Positions 1 to 6,713 of a stretch of 12,621 nucleotides of DNA are shown one piece after another. Each line of letters starts with the position of its first letter. The first letter of the stretch is position 1. A program made the position numbers and the translations under genes. The DNA is from Bacillota bacterium (lineage in GTDB: Bacteria > Bacillota > Clostridia > Lachnospirales > Lachnospiraceae), in assembly GCA_023415475.1 (NCBI GenBank), contig JAEZKL010000039.1, positions 1-12,621 on the forward strand, written 5' to 3'. Below the pieces are notes generated by a model. It was not told the DNA's origin. It did no database searches and saw nothing but the letters and a program-made list of their open reading frames with translations.

Positions 1-101
1 TTCTTTGTTTCCATTCTGTCAGGATGTAACTTCTTTTCTTTGGTCGTGTTGTAATTGCGTTGTTTGCAATCTGTACAAGCCAATGTAATCTTTACGCGCA
101 C
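1..101 (-). CDS. rpmG: 50S ribosomal protein L33, partial (3' end beyond window)
   Basis: Reading the minus strand from a GTG at 101 gives 33 residues beginning VRVKITLACTDCKQRNY and continuing NTTKEKKLHPDRMETK, which is the conserved start of bacterial L33. The CDC pair at residues 9-12 (C9, C12) is the first half of the zinc-binding Cys-x2-Cys motif; the second half lies outside the window. The full protein is normally about 49-50 residues, so roughly one third is missing. The GTG start is supported by a GGAGGTG ribosome binding site ending 6 bases upstream. L33 is a small protein of the large ribosomal subunit. In Firmicutes rpmG is usually followed by secE and nusG, which would lie to the left of this window. 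It is transcribed from the promoter at 196-224. Identity is secure; only the C terminus is unseen. Confidence 0.95.
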   Translation of the reverse strand, partial: MRVKITLACTDCKQRNYNTTKEKKLHPDRMETK

Positions 102-150
102 AATATCCACCTCCGATTTCTCTTGTAGCGCATTCGCTAACTTTGCTTCC

Positions 151-176
151 GGCTTTTTTAGGCATAAAAAAAAAGC
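151..176 (-). promoter_or_regulatory. rpmG leader hairpin
   Basis: In the rpmG leader, GGCTTTTTT (as read on the plus strand at 151-159) can pair with AAAAAAGCC ending at 176, giving a stem of about 9 bp with a short loop. It lies about 50-75 nt upstream of the GTG start and about 20 nt downstream of the -10 box, so it would fold very early in the transcript. On the minus strand it is not followed by a clean T tract, so it is not an obvious terminator. It could be a leader structure for post-transcriptional control or a chance product of A/T runs. Confidence 0.35.
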
Positions 177-195
177 CCTCTTTCTTTGCTTTCTT

Positions 196-224
196 ACTAT
201 ATCATACCCAAGTGGGTACGTCAA
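196..224 (-). promoter_or_regulatory. Sigma-A-type promoter of rpmG
   Basis: On the minus strand the -35 box is TTGACG (219-224), the spacer is 17 bp, and the -10 box is TATAGT (196-201). This is near consensus for the housekeeping sigma factor. Nearly the whole spacer is occupied by the inverted repeat TACCCA-CT-TGGGTA (205-218), six perfect base pairs per arm, placed between the two boxes where a repressor could bind. Transcription would begin near 189, giving a leader of about 90 nt before rpmG. Confidence 0.8.
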
Positions 225-309
225 TATTTTTTTGTAGCTACCTTGCATTATATAACAGTAATCAGAATTCTGCAATATTTTTTTACCGCTGATAGTCAAA
301 AAGTAAACC

Positions 310-337
310 GGAAGACAGATAACGCTATCTGTCTTCC
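310..337 (-). terminator. Terminator hairpin after the subtilase gene
   Basis: A perfect 12-bp stem, GGAAGACAGATA (310-321) with TATCTGTCTTCC (326-337), encloses a 4-nt loop and lies 24 bp past the protease stop codon. On the minus strand it is followed after a short gap by ACTTTTTG, a modest U tract. It is the only strong stem between the protease gene and rpmG and probably ends the protease transcript. The U tract is not directly adjacent, so termination may be incomplete. Confidence 0.65.
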
Positions 338-361
338 TTATAATTATGTATTCGTTTTCTG

Positions 362-2590
362 TTAGCCTGATAAATTTTGAATTACAGTTATCCTACATTT
401 TGACTTAAGACCATTGGAGGTCTTAACGGTTATTGTCGCCCTCCCCTCCGATAGGGCTGTTATCTTTCCTGTGGGTGAAACTGCTGCTACCGTTTCATCC
501 GAGCTCGAGAATGTGACTCGGTCTGTCGACGAGCTGGGTGTGATGTACGCCCGTAGAGTGTAGGTATCATTCACATTCATTGTTCTGTCCGATTGTGAAA
601 GCTGAAGCATTTGAGATTTTACCGTTCGAATCTTCACTATTTTGACCGACATATTACCACGGTTATCTATTCCAAAGATAGTATAAGTACCATCCTTCTT
701 TACATCAAACTTTATTGTGCCATCCTTCGGTTCTAATACAATACCGGCATCACCCGGGAGAAAATCCTCGGCTTTTTTTATACCGGCCATATATTCCAGT
801 CTTTTGACGCCGCTCTGTATATCAGAAGATCTGACGGTCACGGTTCTGGACTGATAGTTGTCCGCAACGGTATAACTAGCATTTAGGGTCGGCCCCTTCT
901 TGTCTTCGAGCACCTCATATACCTGAACGATCTCGTTACCAGCATAGTCCGATGCATAGAAGGAATACTTTCCTGCTTTTGATACCGTTATCTGATTATC
1001 CTCAACCGCAGTGCCTTTTACGCCCCTGGCAAAATCTTTGATCGATTTCTCTCCTAAACTCCAACGTACCACTCGTATATCGGATTTACCAATATCAGAT
1101 ACCTTCACAGGTACTATCATATCACTGCTCTTATAAATCGTACTAAAACTCATGCTGGGAGTGTCATAATCCTTTGACAGAGAACCGGCTGCCATCAATG
1201 ACTGGTAGGCACTTGGAATACCTGCAAACCTCATATATTCCTGTAGTTCCGGTAATTCTTTTCTGTTTGTTAGGATAAGCTCCTTTACATTTGACGGGTA
1301 AATATGGTCATTGCAGGCATATAGTAGAGCAGCAATGGCTGAAACCTGAGGTGCAGCCATGGAAGAGCCGCTCATGGATCCATAACTGCCGACAATCGTG
1401 CTCATAATGTTTTCTCCTGGTGCAGCAATGTCCACCGAATCGATACCGTAATTTGACAACTCGGTCAGTTCACCGTCAGAATCGATGAAGGTAACGGATA
1501 TTAAATTATCCAATTTTAAGCTTGCCGGAAAAATAGGCTGAAAATTGTTATCATCTCCCGTATTGCCGGCAGCTGCGACAAATAGCATATCCGATTCCAT
1601 CATAACCTGTTTCAGGGATGCGGTATAAGAGGAGGTTCCCCAGCTTAAGTTACAGATGTTTGCTCCCATACTGGTCGCATATTTGATAGCCTCAACTGCA
1701 TCTGCAAGAGTACCGGTCCCTTTACGACCGCCATTGATCTTAAGCGCCATTATCTTAACATCGACCTTGGAGGCTACACCGGCCACACCTATTCCGTTAT
1801 CTATTGTTGCTCCGATAATTCCCGCAACATGAGTTCCATGATCATCATTATCTTCCGGCGAGGCTATATTCAATTTCAATTGATCAGAATAACTGTAATG
1901 GCAGACCGTGTTGTCATCATTGTAGAAATCCCACCCATAGTAATCATCAACATATCCGTTGTTATCATTATCGATATTATCTCCGGGAATCTCTCCTTCA
2001 TTGGTCCACATATGGTCTACCAGATCAGGATGAGTATAATCCACACCGGTATCAATCACTGCTACTATAACTTCGCGGTTTGGCAATACATCCTCCGATA
2101 GCTTTTTCCAGGCTTCTACTACATCCATATCCATATCCGGCATCGATGGTTTATTCAATCTTCCCGCCTGTGTCAAGTAGATATAGTGTCCCGGATTCTC
2201 GATTGCCCATTGAGTATCCGCATAGGTATCATTACTAAAACCCAAGGTTGAAATAATGGTATTTTCCTGAGCTTCCAGAATCGTCTCGTCATCTTTCAGC
2301 TTATGTAATATATTATTAAAATGTGAACTGTCATTCACGGCCAGAAGAGCATAATCTTCAATGTGTCTGACAATCTTAAGCTCTCCGTCATACTGTTCCA
2401 CAAGGTAATCAAGTCCCTGTTCGGACATCTTATCCTTGAATATTACCACAATTTCTCCACCTGCTTCTTTATAAGCCTGTAGTTCTTGGCGGTTGTTAAA
2501 ATGTACGGTCAGCCAGGAAATTGTAGCAATTGAGACAAGTGCTGCGAGTATAATATGTAATTTTATAAGGTTAAATCGTATATTCTTCAT
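362..2590 (-). CDS. Membrane-anchored S8 (subtilisin-like) serine protease with C-terminal Ig-like/Big2 domain
   Basis: The 742-residue product has a short positive N terminus and one hydrophobic segment (about residues 9-28), acting as signal peptide or anchor, so the enzyme should act outside the membrane. Residues 45-115 resemble a subtilase inhibitor propeptide. The peptidase S8 core (about 170-470) has the full catalytic set: D180 in AVIDTGVDYTHPDL, H251 in DDHGTHVAG, oxyanion N343 in AAAGNTG, and nucleophile S410 in SGSSMAAP. An acidic loop (about 204-222, DNIDNDNNGYVDD) resembles a calcium-binding insert. Two beta-sandwich-like regions (about 480-560 and 565-655) are followed by a bacterial Ig-like Big2 domain (about 660-738, SSSDETVAAVSPTGKITAL). 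It starts at ATG 2590 with GGAGAA seven bases upstream. No cell-wall sorting motif is visible. Substrate is unknown; possible roles are extracellular protein breakdown or processing of surface proteins. Neighbouring genes give no specific clue. Confidence 0.93.
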   Translation of the reverse strand: MKNIRFNLIKLHIILAALVSIATISWLTVHFNNRQELQAYKEAGGEIVVIFKDKMSEQGLDYLVEQYDGELKIVRHIEDYALLAVNDSSHFNNILHKLKDDETILEAQENTIISTLGFSNDTYADTQWAIENPGHYIYLTQAGRLNKPSMPDMDMDVVEAWKKLSEDVLPNREVIVAVIDTGVDYTHPDLVDHMWTNEGEIPGDNIDNDNNGYVDDYYGWDFYNDDNTVCHYSYSDQLKLNIASPEDNDDHGTHVAGIIGATIDNGIGVAGVASKVDVKIMALKINGGRKGTGTLADAVEAIKYATSMGANICNLSWGTSSYTASLKQVMMESDMLFVAAAGNTGDDNNFQPIFPASLKLDNLISVTFIDSDGELTELSNYGIDSVDIAAPGENIMSTIVGSYGSMSGSSMAAPQVSAIAALLYACNDHIYPSNVKELILTNRKELPELQEYMRFAGIPSAYQSLMAAGSLSKDYDTPSMSFSTIYKSSDMIVPVKVSDIGKSDIRVVRWSLGEKSIKDFARGVKGTAVEDNQITVSKAGKYSFYASDYAGNEIVQVYEVLEDKKGPTLNASYTVADNYQSRTVTVRSSDIQSGVKRLEYMAGIKKAEDFLPGDAGIVLEPKDGTIKFDVKKDGTYTIFGIDNRGNMSVKIVKIRTVKSQMLQLSQSDRTMNVNDTYTLRAYITPSSSTDRVTFSSSDETVAAVSPTGKITALSEGRATITVKTSNGLKSKCRITVIQNLSG

Positions 2591-2665
2591 AATAATTTCT
2601 CCACTGCCAAAGCTATCCTGTTGCTATTATCAGCGTAATCCCAACTATTGGCATTTATGTGGCAG

Positions 2666-2689
2666 AATTATAACAAAATTGTTATAATT
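2666..2689. promoter_or_regulatory. 24-bp palindrome with mirrored extended -10 boxes between divergent genes
   Basis: Two perfect 11-bp arms, AATTATAACAA (2666-2676) and TTGTTATAATT (2679-2689), flank a 2-bp centre. Each arm contains TGTTATAAT, an extended -10 promoter element, so the palindrome carries one such element facing each way. The minus-strand copy (TATAAT at 2667-2672) lies about 76 bp upstream of the protease start codon and is a good candidate for its promoter; there is no convincing -35 box. The symmetry also fits a dimeric regulator site, making this the best operator candidate in the divergent region. Confidence 0.5.
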
Positions 2690-2760
2690 ATTATATTTTT
2701 ATTAGATTCGACCGCTTTCGACATTTCCCAATTTTTGCTGATGCATTTTTGACTATTATA

Positions 2761-2769
2761 TGCTATACT
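2761..2769 (+). promoter_or_regulatory. Extended -10 promoter candidate for the AraC-family gene
   Basis: The plus strand reads TGCTATACT: an extended TG followed after one base by TATACT (2764-2769), one mismatch from consensus. A TTGACT upstream (2749-2754) is too close to act as a normally spaced -35 box. Transcription would begin near 2776, leaving about 75 nt before the ATG at 2853. This is a moderate-confidence call from sequence match alone. Confidence 0.45.
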
Positions 2770-2852
2770 AAAATAAATGAATGCGGATATTTCCATCCGA
2801 TGTTTGTTTTTTAATCTACCCTCAGTGATAGAAATCCAAAGGAGGTGTTCAT

Positions 2853-4106
2853 ATGGTTAATCCTAACGACCAAATAGTATCTACGAATCCAAGGGATTTC
2901 TGGGATAGCCTACATCTGGATATACTTACTGCAAACCAGAAAATCATGCCTAAGGATTATATATATTTCATTGAAAGAAGCTTTCTGTTTTCACTGTTTT
3001 TCAGAGGTAGTCATCCTCTGGAGCTGGATGCTTTTCGTAAAATTCTAAATATTAAGGAAAATGGTTATGTTCTTATCCTTAACTTTACAGAGCTTCCCCA
3101 GTCAGGCACGAGTGATGAAGCCATTGATGAATTAGAGATTTATCAATACCTTCGCAGTCAGTTTATTAATAAAAATATTTGTATTGGCCCTCAGATCAAA
3201 AAAAGAGTCGTCCTTCTGGTCACAGAGGATTCCCCTCTGTCCATCCATGATCACCGTGAGAAGAGCCATTCTCTTTGCAATGATATAATTACCGGCCTAA
3301 AAGATCAATTTCAGATTAATCTGACGATCGGTATTGGAAGTCCTCAACCCATCAATACCATTTATTCTTCCTTCAGAGATGCTATTTCTGCATTATTTTA
3401 CCGCAGCTCTGAGCCTATTATATATTATCATGATGTTGACCAGACTGATTCCAATACCCGTTTTGACTATCTTCTAACAGAAAAGCATCTGATGCAAGCA
3501 ATCCGGCTTAGAAAATCAGAAGCCTATAATTATTTCAGCTTAATCATGGATCAGATACGTTCCTACAGTGATGAGTCTAGGAGAAATAAGATCCTCGAGA
3601 TTCTGATACTGGTCAGTCATGCCATGAGTCTGGATAACCAGAATAAGTATGCCTTCATTGATTATACCGGTATTGCACGAGAGCTTATGGAGACATCGGG
3701 AGATTTGCTGATTGAAACTGCATACAAGAAGTTTATCTTTATAACCAGCTATGTAAAGCCGCAAAGCAATATCGATTATTCCAATCACATCGTCAAGGCA
3801 ACACAGGAGTATCTGGAAAGTCATTATGCAGAAGATATTTCTCTGGAGGATATGGCTGAGCAGGTAAATATCAGTCCTCAATACTTTAGTAAGCTGATCA
3901 AAAAGACCACAGGCTTCAACTTTATTGACTGGCTTTCCATGCTTCGTGTAAAGAAAGCGAAGGAGTTGTTAACTAACTCCAATCTGACGGTAAAGGAAGT
4001 ATGCTTTATGGTTGGTTATAAGGACCCAAATTATTTTAGTCGCATTTTCAAAAAACGCATCGGTATCACACCAAGTGAATATGTAAAAAAACAGCTCTTA
4101 TTTTAG
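2853..4106 (+). CDS. AraC-family transcriptional regulator lacking a receiver domain
   Basis: The 417-residue protein ends in a typical AraC DNA-binding domain. Helix-turn-helix 1 is about residues 329-354 (ISLEDMAEQVNISPQYFSKL) and helix-turn-helix 2 about 378-410 (LTVKEVCFMVGY, then PNYFSRIFKKRIGITPSEY). The middle part (about 115-195), with LTIGIGSPQPINTIYSSFRDA, resembles the degenerate GGDEF-like/linker segment found in YesN-type response regulators and CdaR-like proteins. The phospho-acceptor receiver domain that normally precedes it is absent; residues 1-100 do not show its acidic pocket. It is therefore probably a one-component regulator, or is controlled by protein contact. The start is well supported by AAGGAGGTG five bases before the ATG. 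It is divergent from the protease gene and convergent with the FliD-like gene, so either could be a target. No sensor kinase or sugar transporter gene is present in the window. Confidence 0.88.
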   Translation: MVNPNDQIVSTNPRDFWDSLHLDILTANQKIMPKDYIYFIERSFLFSLFFRGSHPLELDAFRKILNIKENGYVLILNFTELPQSGTSDEAIDELEIYQYLRSQFINKNICIGPQIKKRVVLLVTEDSPLSIHDHREKSHSLCNDIITGLKDQFQINLTIGIGSPQPINTIYSSFRDAISALFYRSSEPIIYYHDVDQTDSNTRFDYLLTEKHLMQAIRLRKSEAYNYFSLIMDQIRSYSDESRRNKILEILILVSHAMSLDNQNKYAFIDYTGIARELMETSGDLLIETAYKKFIFITSYVKPQSNIDYSNHIVKATQEYLESHYAEDISLEDMAEQVNISPQYFSKLIKKTTGFNFIDWLSMLRVKKAKELLTNSNLTVKEVCFMVGYKDPNYFSRIFKKRIGITPSEYVKKQLLF

Positions 4107-4118
4107 CAATAAGAGCTG
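4092..4118 (-). terminator. Hairpin terminator shared by the convergent AraC-family and FliD-like genes
   Basis: CAGCTCTTATT (4092-4102) pairs perfectly with AATAAGAGCTG (4108-4118) around the 5-nt loop TTAGC. On the minus strand the stem is followed by seven T residues (4091 down to 4085), a canonical rho-independent terminator for the FliD-like transcript. On the plus strand it is followed by GAAAAATAAAC, so it is a poor terminator for the AraC-type gene. The loop contains both stop codons: TAG for the plus gene (4104-4106) and TAA for the minus gene (4105-4103). Confidence 0.85.
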
Positions 4119-5380
4119 AAAAATAAACCGCTATACATTGAGGTTACATATGGATTTCTGAAGGTTTTTATCTCACTGTTCGGGTATGTGACTATTGTTT
4201 TTTCCAAGTATTCCATCGGATTTATTGTAATCGACTCTGCTTTATCCTTGAGTCTTGCGATAAATCCGTTTTCTCTTGTAAATAAACTCTCCATCCCGCC
4301 ATCGATGGCAGCCTGAACGGCGAGGGAATCATTGATGGATAGATATCCATTCTCATCGGATATAATACCGCAGGCTTCTAATTCCTCCGAATAGACCTTC
4401 TCCAAACCTTTCATCTCACTGATTAATTTTGTAGCGCGGTAATGCTCCTTATAATCCTGAGTTCTATTCTGTGCAATCCGAACTAACTGGTTATAGGTAT
4501 TCAAAACGTCTTCCAGTGATGATAAGATTTTATCACTATCCGGTACGATATTCAAGGAAACCGGCTCTTCGCTGGTTCCGTTCAAGGTAATACGAAGCTT
4601 TCCCTCCAGGTTGAAGGTATTCGTTGAGGTCTTTCTGGGGATATCATTAATCATAAATTCCGATGTGGTGGAAGGCTTTTCAACCCGATTAAGGCCGAAA
4701 AATTCCACGACACCCATCCTATGATAATCCGCATCCGTAAATTCAAAAGCCAGCTCTCCGCTCTTACCGGCTTGTTCCGAAATAACAACAATTCTACCAT
4801 AATCGTTGTTAGACCCTCTTTCTACCGTTGCATTGACACCGGGAATCGCCATATTAATAAATTCTGTCATCTTCCTTAACGCTTCAGAATTCTCAATTCT
4901 ATTTTCATGAACATAATTGAATTTATAGTTCTGATCCATAATCCTGGCATTGAACTCATATTCACCGGAAGACAGGCCCTTGGATACCAGTAATAATTCC
5001 TTACCTACATTTATCTGTACAGAGGCAAGGGAAGTAACCTGAAACGTGATATTATCCGGCAACCCCTCTGTATCCTCCTTTAAAAGCTTGGCAGACAGAA
5101 CCTTCTCATCACTTACCCGAATTGCCTTTGATGTAAATCCGGCGGCCACCGGATCTTCCATACCCGTAAGCTTCGTCTTTAGCTCAATTGCAGTCTCTTT
5201 TATACCAAAGGTATAATCCTGATTATCCTTTGACATATTAATTTTATAGAAAGGAGAACGTCTGTTTAAGTCAATAATATTATTATAGATACGTTTTAAA
5301 TCACTTCTTTTATGAGCTGGATACATCACTTCCCTTTTAATCGGGTAGCTTTCCAGCATATAGTTATATACTGACGACAA
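4103..5380 (-). CDS. FliD-like (flagellar hook-associated protein 2-like) protein, orphan
   Basis: The 425-residue product resembles the flagellar cap protein FliD. Residues about 85-125 (SDEKVLSAKLL, then NITFQVTSLASVQ) match the FliD N-domain beta region. Residues 138-215 (GEYEFNARI, then GRIVVISEQAGKSGELAFEF) match the D2-D3 type repeats. Residues 283-385 (LSSLEDVLNTYNQLVRIAQ, later GYLSINDSLAVQAAIDGGMESLF) match the FliD C-domain. Unlike true FliD it lacks the N-terminal SGLDT segment and the long terminal coiled coil. It instead ends in an aromatic tail with a terminal cysteine, YSGLFFSSYC. No signal peptide is seen. The start is TTG at 5380, backed by AGGAGG seven bases upstream; the next candidate is ATG at codon 8. 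It lies 33 bp behind the LacI-type gene and is probably co-transcribed with it. No other flagellar gene is present, so the role is unknown: a filament or surface cap-like protein is possible. Confidence 0.7.
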   Translation of the reverse strand: MSSVYNYMLESYPIKREVMYPAHKRSDLKRIYNNIIDLNRRSPFYKINMSKDNQDYTFGIKETAIELKTKLTGMEDPVAAGFTSKAIRVSDEKVLSAKLLKEDTEGLPDNITFQVTSLASVQINVGKELLLVSKGLSSGEYEFNARIMDQNYKFNYVHENRIENSEALRKMTEFINMAIPGVNATVERGSNNDYGRIVVISEQAGKSGELAFEFTDADYHRMGVVEFFGLNRVEKPSTTSEFMINDIPRKTSTNTFNLEGKLRITLNGTSEEPVSLNIVPDSDKILSSLEDVLNTYNQLVRIAQNRTQDYKEHYRATKLISEMKGLEKVYSEELEACGIISDENGYLSINDSLAVQAAIDGGMESLFTRENGFIARLKDKAESITINPMEYLEKTIVTYPNSEIKTFRNPYVTSMYSGLFFSSYC

Positions 5381-5413
5381 ACCAGTTCCTCCTCTCCGAT
5401 TTATATTTCAGTT

Positions 5414-6424
5414 CTATTTTATCTTCCTTATTGAATTTCCGATAATCAGAGATTGCTTCATAAATATCGTATCCAACGGTAGCTCTCCATTACCTTCAAT
5501 CATCTGAAGCAGCTTTTTAGCTGCTTCTCTGCCAATTGTATCTCTTTCCTGCTTAACCGTAGTTAATTTCACTCCAATATATTGTATCAAATCAACACCG
5601 TCATAACCCGCTATCGATATATCCTTAACCACCTTTAGACCGCTTTTCCGAATAGCACTTATAACCCCCATTGCTGATGTATCATCAGGGGCTATAATGC
5701 AGGTTGGCCGGTTTGGTAGTTTAAGAAGCTTTAATGCCTGCTCCTCTGTCATGAGAGTATTTCGATATAAGCTCTCACGCAGATATTCCTTTACAACCTT
5801 AATACCATTCTCCTCCATCGCATCGGTAAAGCCATCGATCCGGTTTCTGGTAACCAATGAGTTCACTCCATAGATGAAAGCAATATTTCTATGTCCCTGG
5901 CGTATTATAAAATTGGTTAATTGCTTCATACCTCCATAATTGTCTGATATGATGGAATAAGCCTTCTGGAAGGCATAGTCAATTGTTATTACAGGAATAT
6001 CGCTGTTCACCAGCTTAATTACTTCCTCATTTTCATAATCCGCACAAACAATGCACACTCCGTCAAAATGCCGGTACTGGCAATGCTCCAGATATGTCAT
6101 CTTCCTGCTTCCGACGTTATGCTCGATAAAGGTGATGTCATAACCGTTCCTGGCTGCTTCATCTTTAAAGGCCTCTAAAATATGAGCAAAATACTCATTC
6201 TTAAATCCAAGATTAGAAAGGGTATTAAACAAAACACCGATATTATAGGTTTTCTTAAGCTTCAACGCCCTGGCATTGGTGTTTGGGAAGTATCCCATCT
6301 CGTTTGCTGTCTTTATAACTAAATCCCGAGTCTTGTCACTGATATCCGAGTATCCGTTCAAAGCCTTACTTACAGTAGAGGCTGATACTCCGCAGCGCTC
6401 AGACAATTCTAGAATCGTTGCCAT
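5414..6424 (-). CDS. LacI-family transcriptional regulator
   Basis: The 336-residue protein has the standard LacI/GalR layout. An N-terminal helix-turn-helix (about 4-25, LELSERCGVSASTVSKALNG) is followed by helix 3 and the hinge helix (about 38-56, MGYFPNTNARALK). A periplasmic-binding-protein-like effector domain runs from about 60 to 336, with typical signatures at NIGVLFNTLSN (61-71), the partly conserved DGVCIVCADYE, and CIIAPDDTSAMGVISAIRKSGLKV. These proteins usually repress by binding a palindrome with a central CG and release when bound to a sugar or similar ligand; the ligand here cannot be read from sequence. The start ATG at 6424 has GGGGA eight bases upstream. The FliD-like gene follows after 33 bp on the same strand. 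Possible own operators are the TGTAAGCGA repeats upstream (6568-6576 and 6664-6679). Confidence 0.93.
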   Translation of the reverse strand: MATILELSERCGVSASTVSKALNGYSDISDKTRDLVIKTANEMGYFPNTNARALKLKKTYNIGVLFNTLSNLGFKNEYFAHILEAFKDEAARNGYDITFIEHNVGSRKMTYLEHCQYRHFDGVCIVCADYENEEVIKLVNSDIPVITIDYAFQKAYSIISDNYGGMKQLTNFIIRQGHRNIAFIYGVNSLVTRNRIDGFTDAMEENGIKVVKEYLRESLYRNTLMTEEQALKLLKLPNRPTCIIAPDDTSAMGVISAIRKSGLKVVKDISIAGYDGVDLIQYIGVKLTTVKQERDTIGREAAKKLLQMIEGNGELPLDTIFMKQSLIIGNSIRKIK

Positions 6425-6472
6425 CCGGTCATTCCCCTGTTCCCTTGAAATCCAAAAATAACTATTATTAAT

Positions 6473-6501
6473 ATTTTAAATTATTTTAATAAATTATTCA
6501 A
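6473..6501 (-). promoter_or_regulatory. Candidate promoter of the LacI-type gene
   Basis: On the minus strand, TTGAAT (6496-6501), a 17-bp spacer and TAAAAT (6473-6478) give a plausible sigma-A promoter with a leader of about 40 nt before the ATG at 6424. A second candidate -10 box, a perfect TATAAT at 6515-6520, lies just upstream but has no good -35 box. The area is extremely AT-rich, so chance matches are likely and the exact start is uncertain. Confidence 0.45.
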
Positions 6502-6581
6502 GTAGTAAACTGGCATTATATTCTCAAATTCGACATATAGTATAAATATCCTCAGAATTACGGAAAGTCGCTTACACGCAA

Positions 6582-6629
6582 AATGCATACACGGAAGGCT
6601 TCGGTCTGAAGTGCTTCTATGTATGCATT
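6582..6629 (-). terminator. Long hairpin after rnfB, probable rnf operon terminator
   Basis: AATGCATAC (6582-6590) pairs perfectly with GTATGCATT (6621-6629). Inside, GAAG (6594-6597) pairs with CTTC (6614-6617) and CTTC (6599-6602) with GAAG (6608-6611) around a 5-nt loop, making an interrupted stem spanning 48 nt. On the minus strand it ends in TTTT then GCG, so the U tract is short. It is the only strong stem between rnfB and the LacI-type gene and probably ends the rnf transcript about 85 nt past the rnfB stop, perhaps inefficiently. It could instead be a regulatory or RNA-stabilising structure. Confidence 0.5.
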
Positions 6630-6663
6630 CTGTGATCCGACCATATCGGTCTATATCTATCTC

Positions 6664-6679
6664 TGTAAAATCGCTTACA
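6664..6679. promoter_or_regulatory. Operator-like inverted repeat, LacI/CcpA type
   Basis: TGTAA-AATCGC-TTACA has perfect 5-bp arms. It contains TAAAATCGCTTACA, one base off the loose catabolite-responsive (cre) pattern bound by CcpA, itself a LacI-family protein. A second TCGCTTACA occurs at 6568-6576. Both lie between rnfB and the LacI-type gene, at about 145 and 240 bp upstream of its ATG. The core CG is off-centre, so this is weaker than a textbook site. Confidence 0.3.
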
Positions 6680-6713
6680 ATACTTTGTTCATCCTGCTTT
6701 TGTATATTTTGTT

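Noticed and set aside
19..165. A 48-codon open reading frame in the rpmG leader (minus strand, ATG at 165)
   Set aside because: It overlaps rpmG out of frame, has a weak ribosome binding site, and its sequence resembles nothing I know; likely chance.
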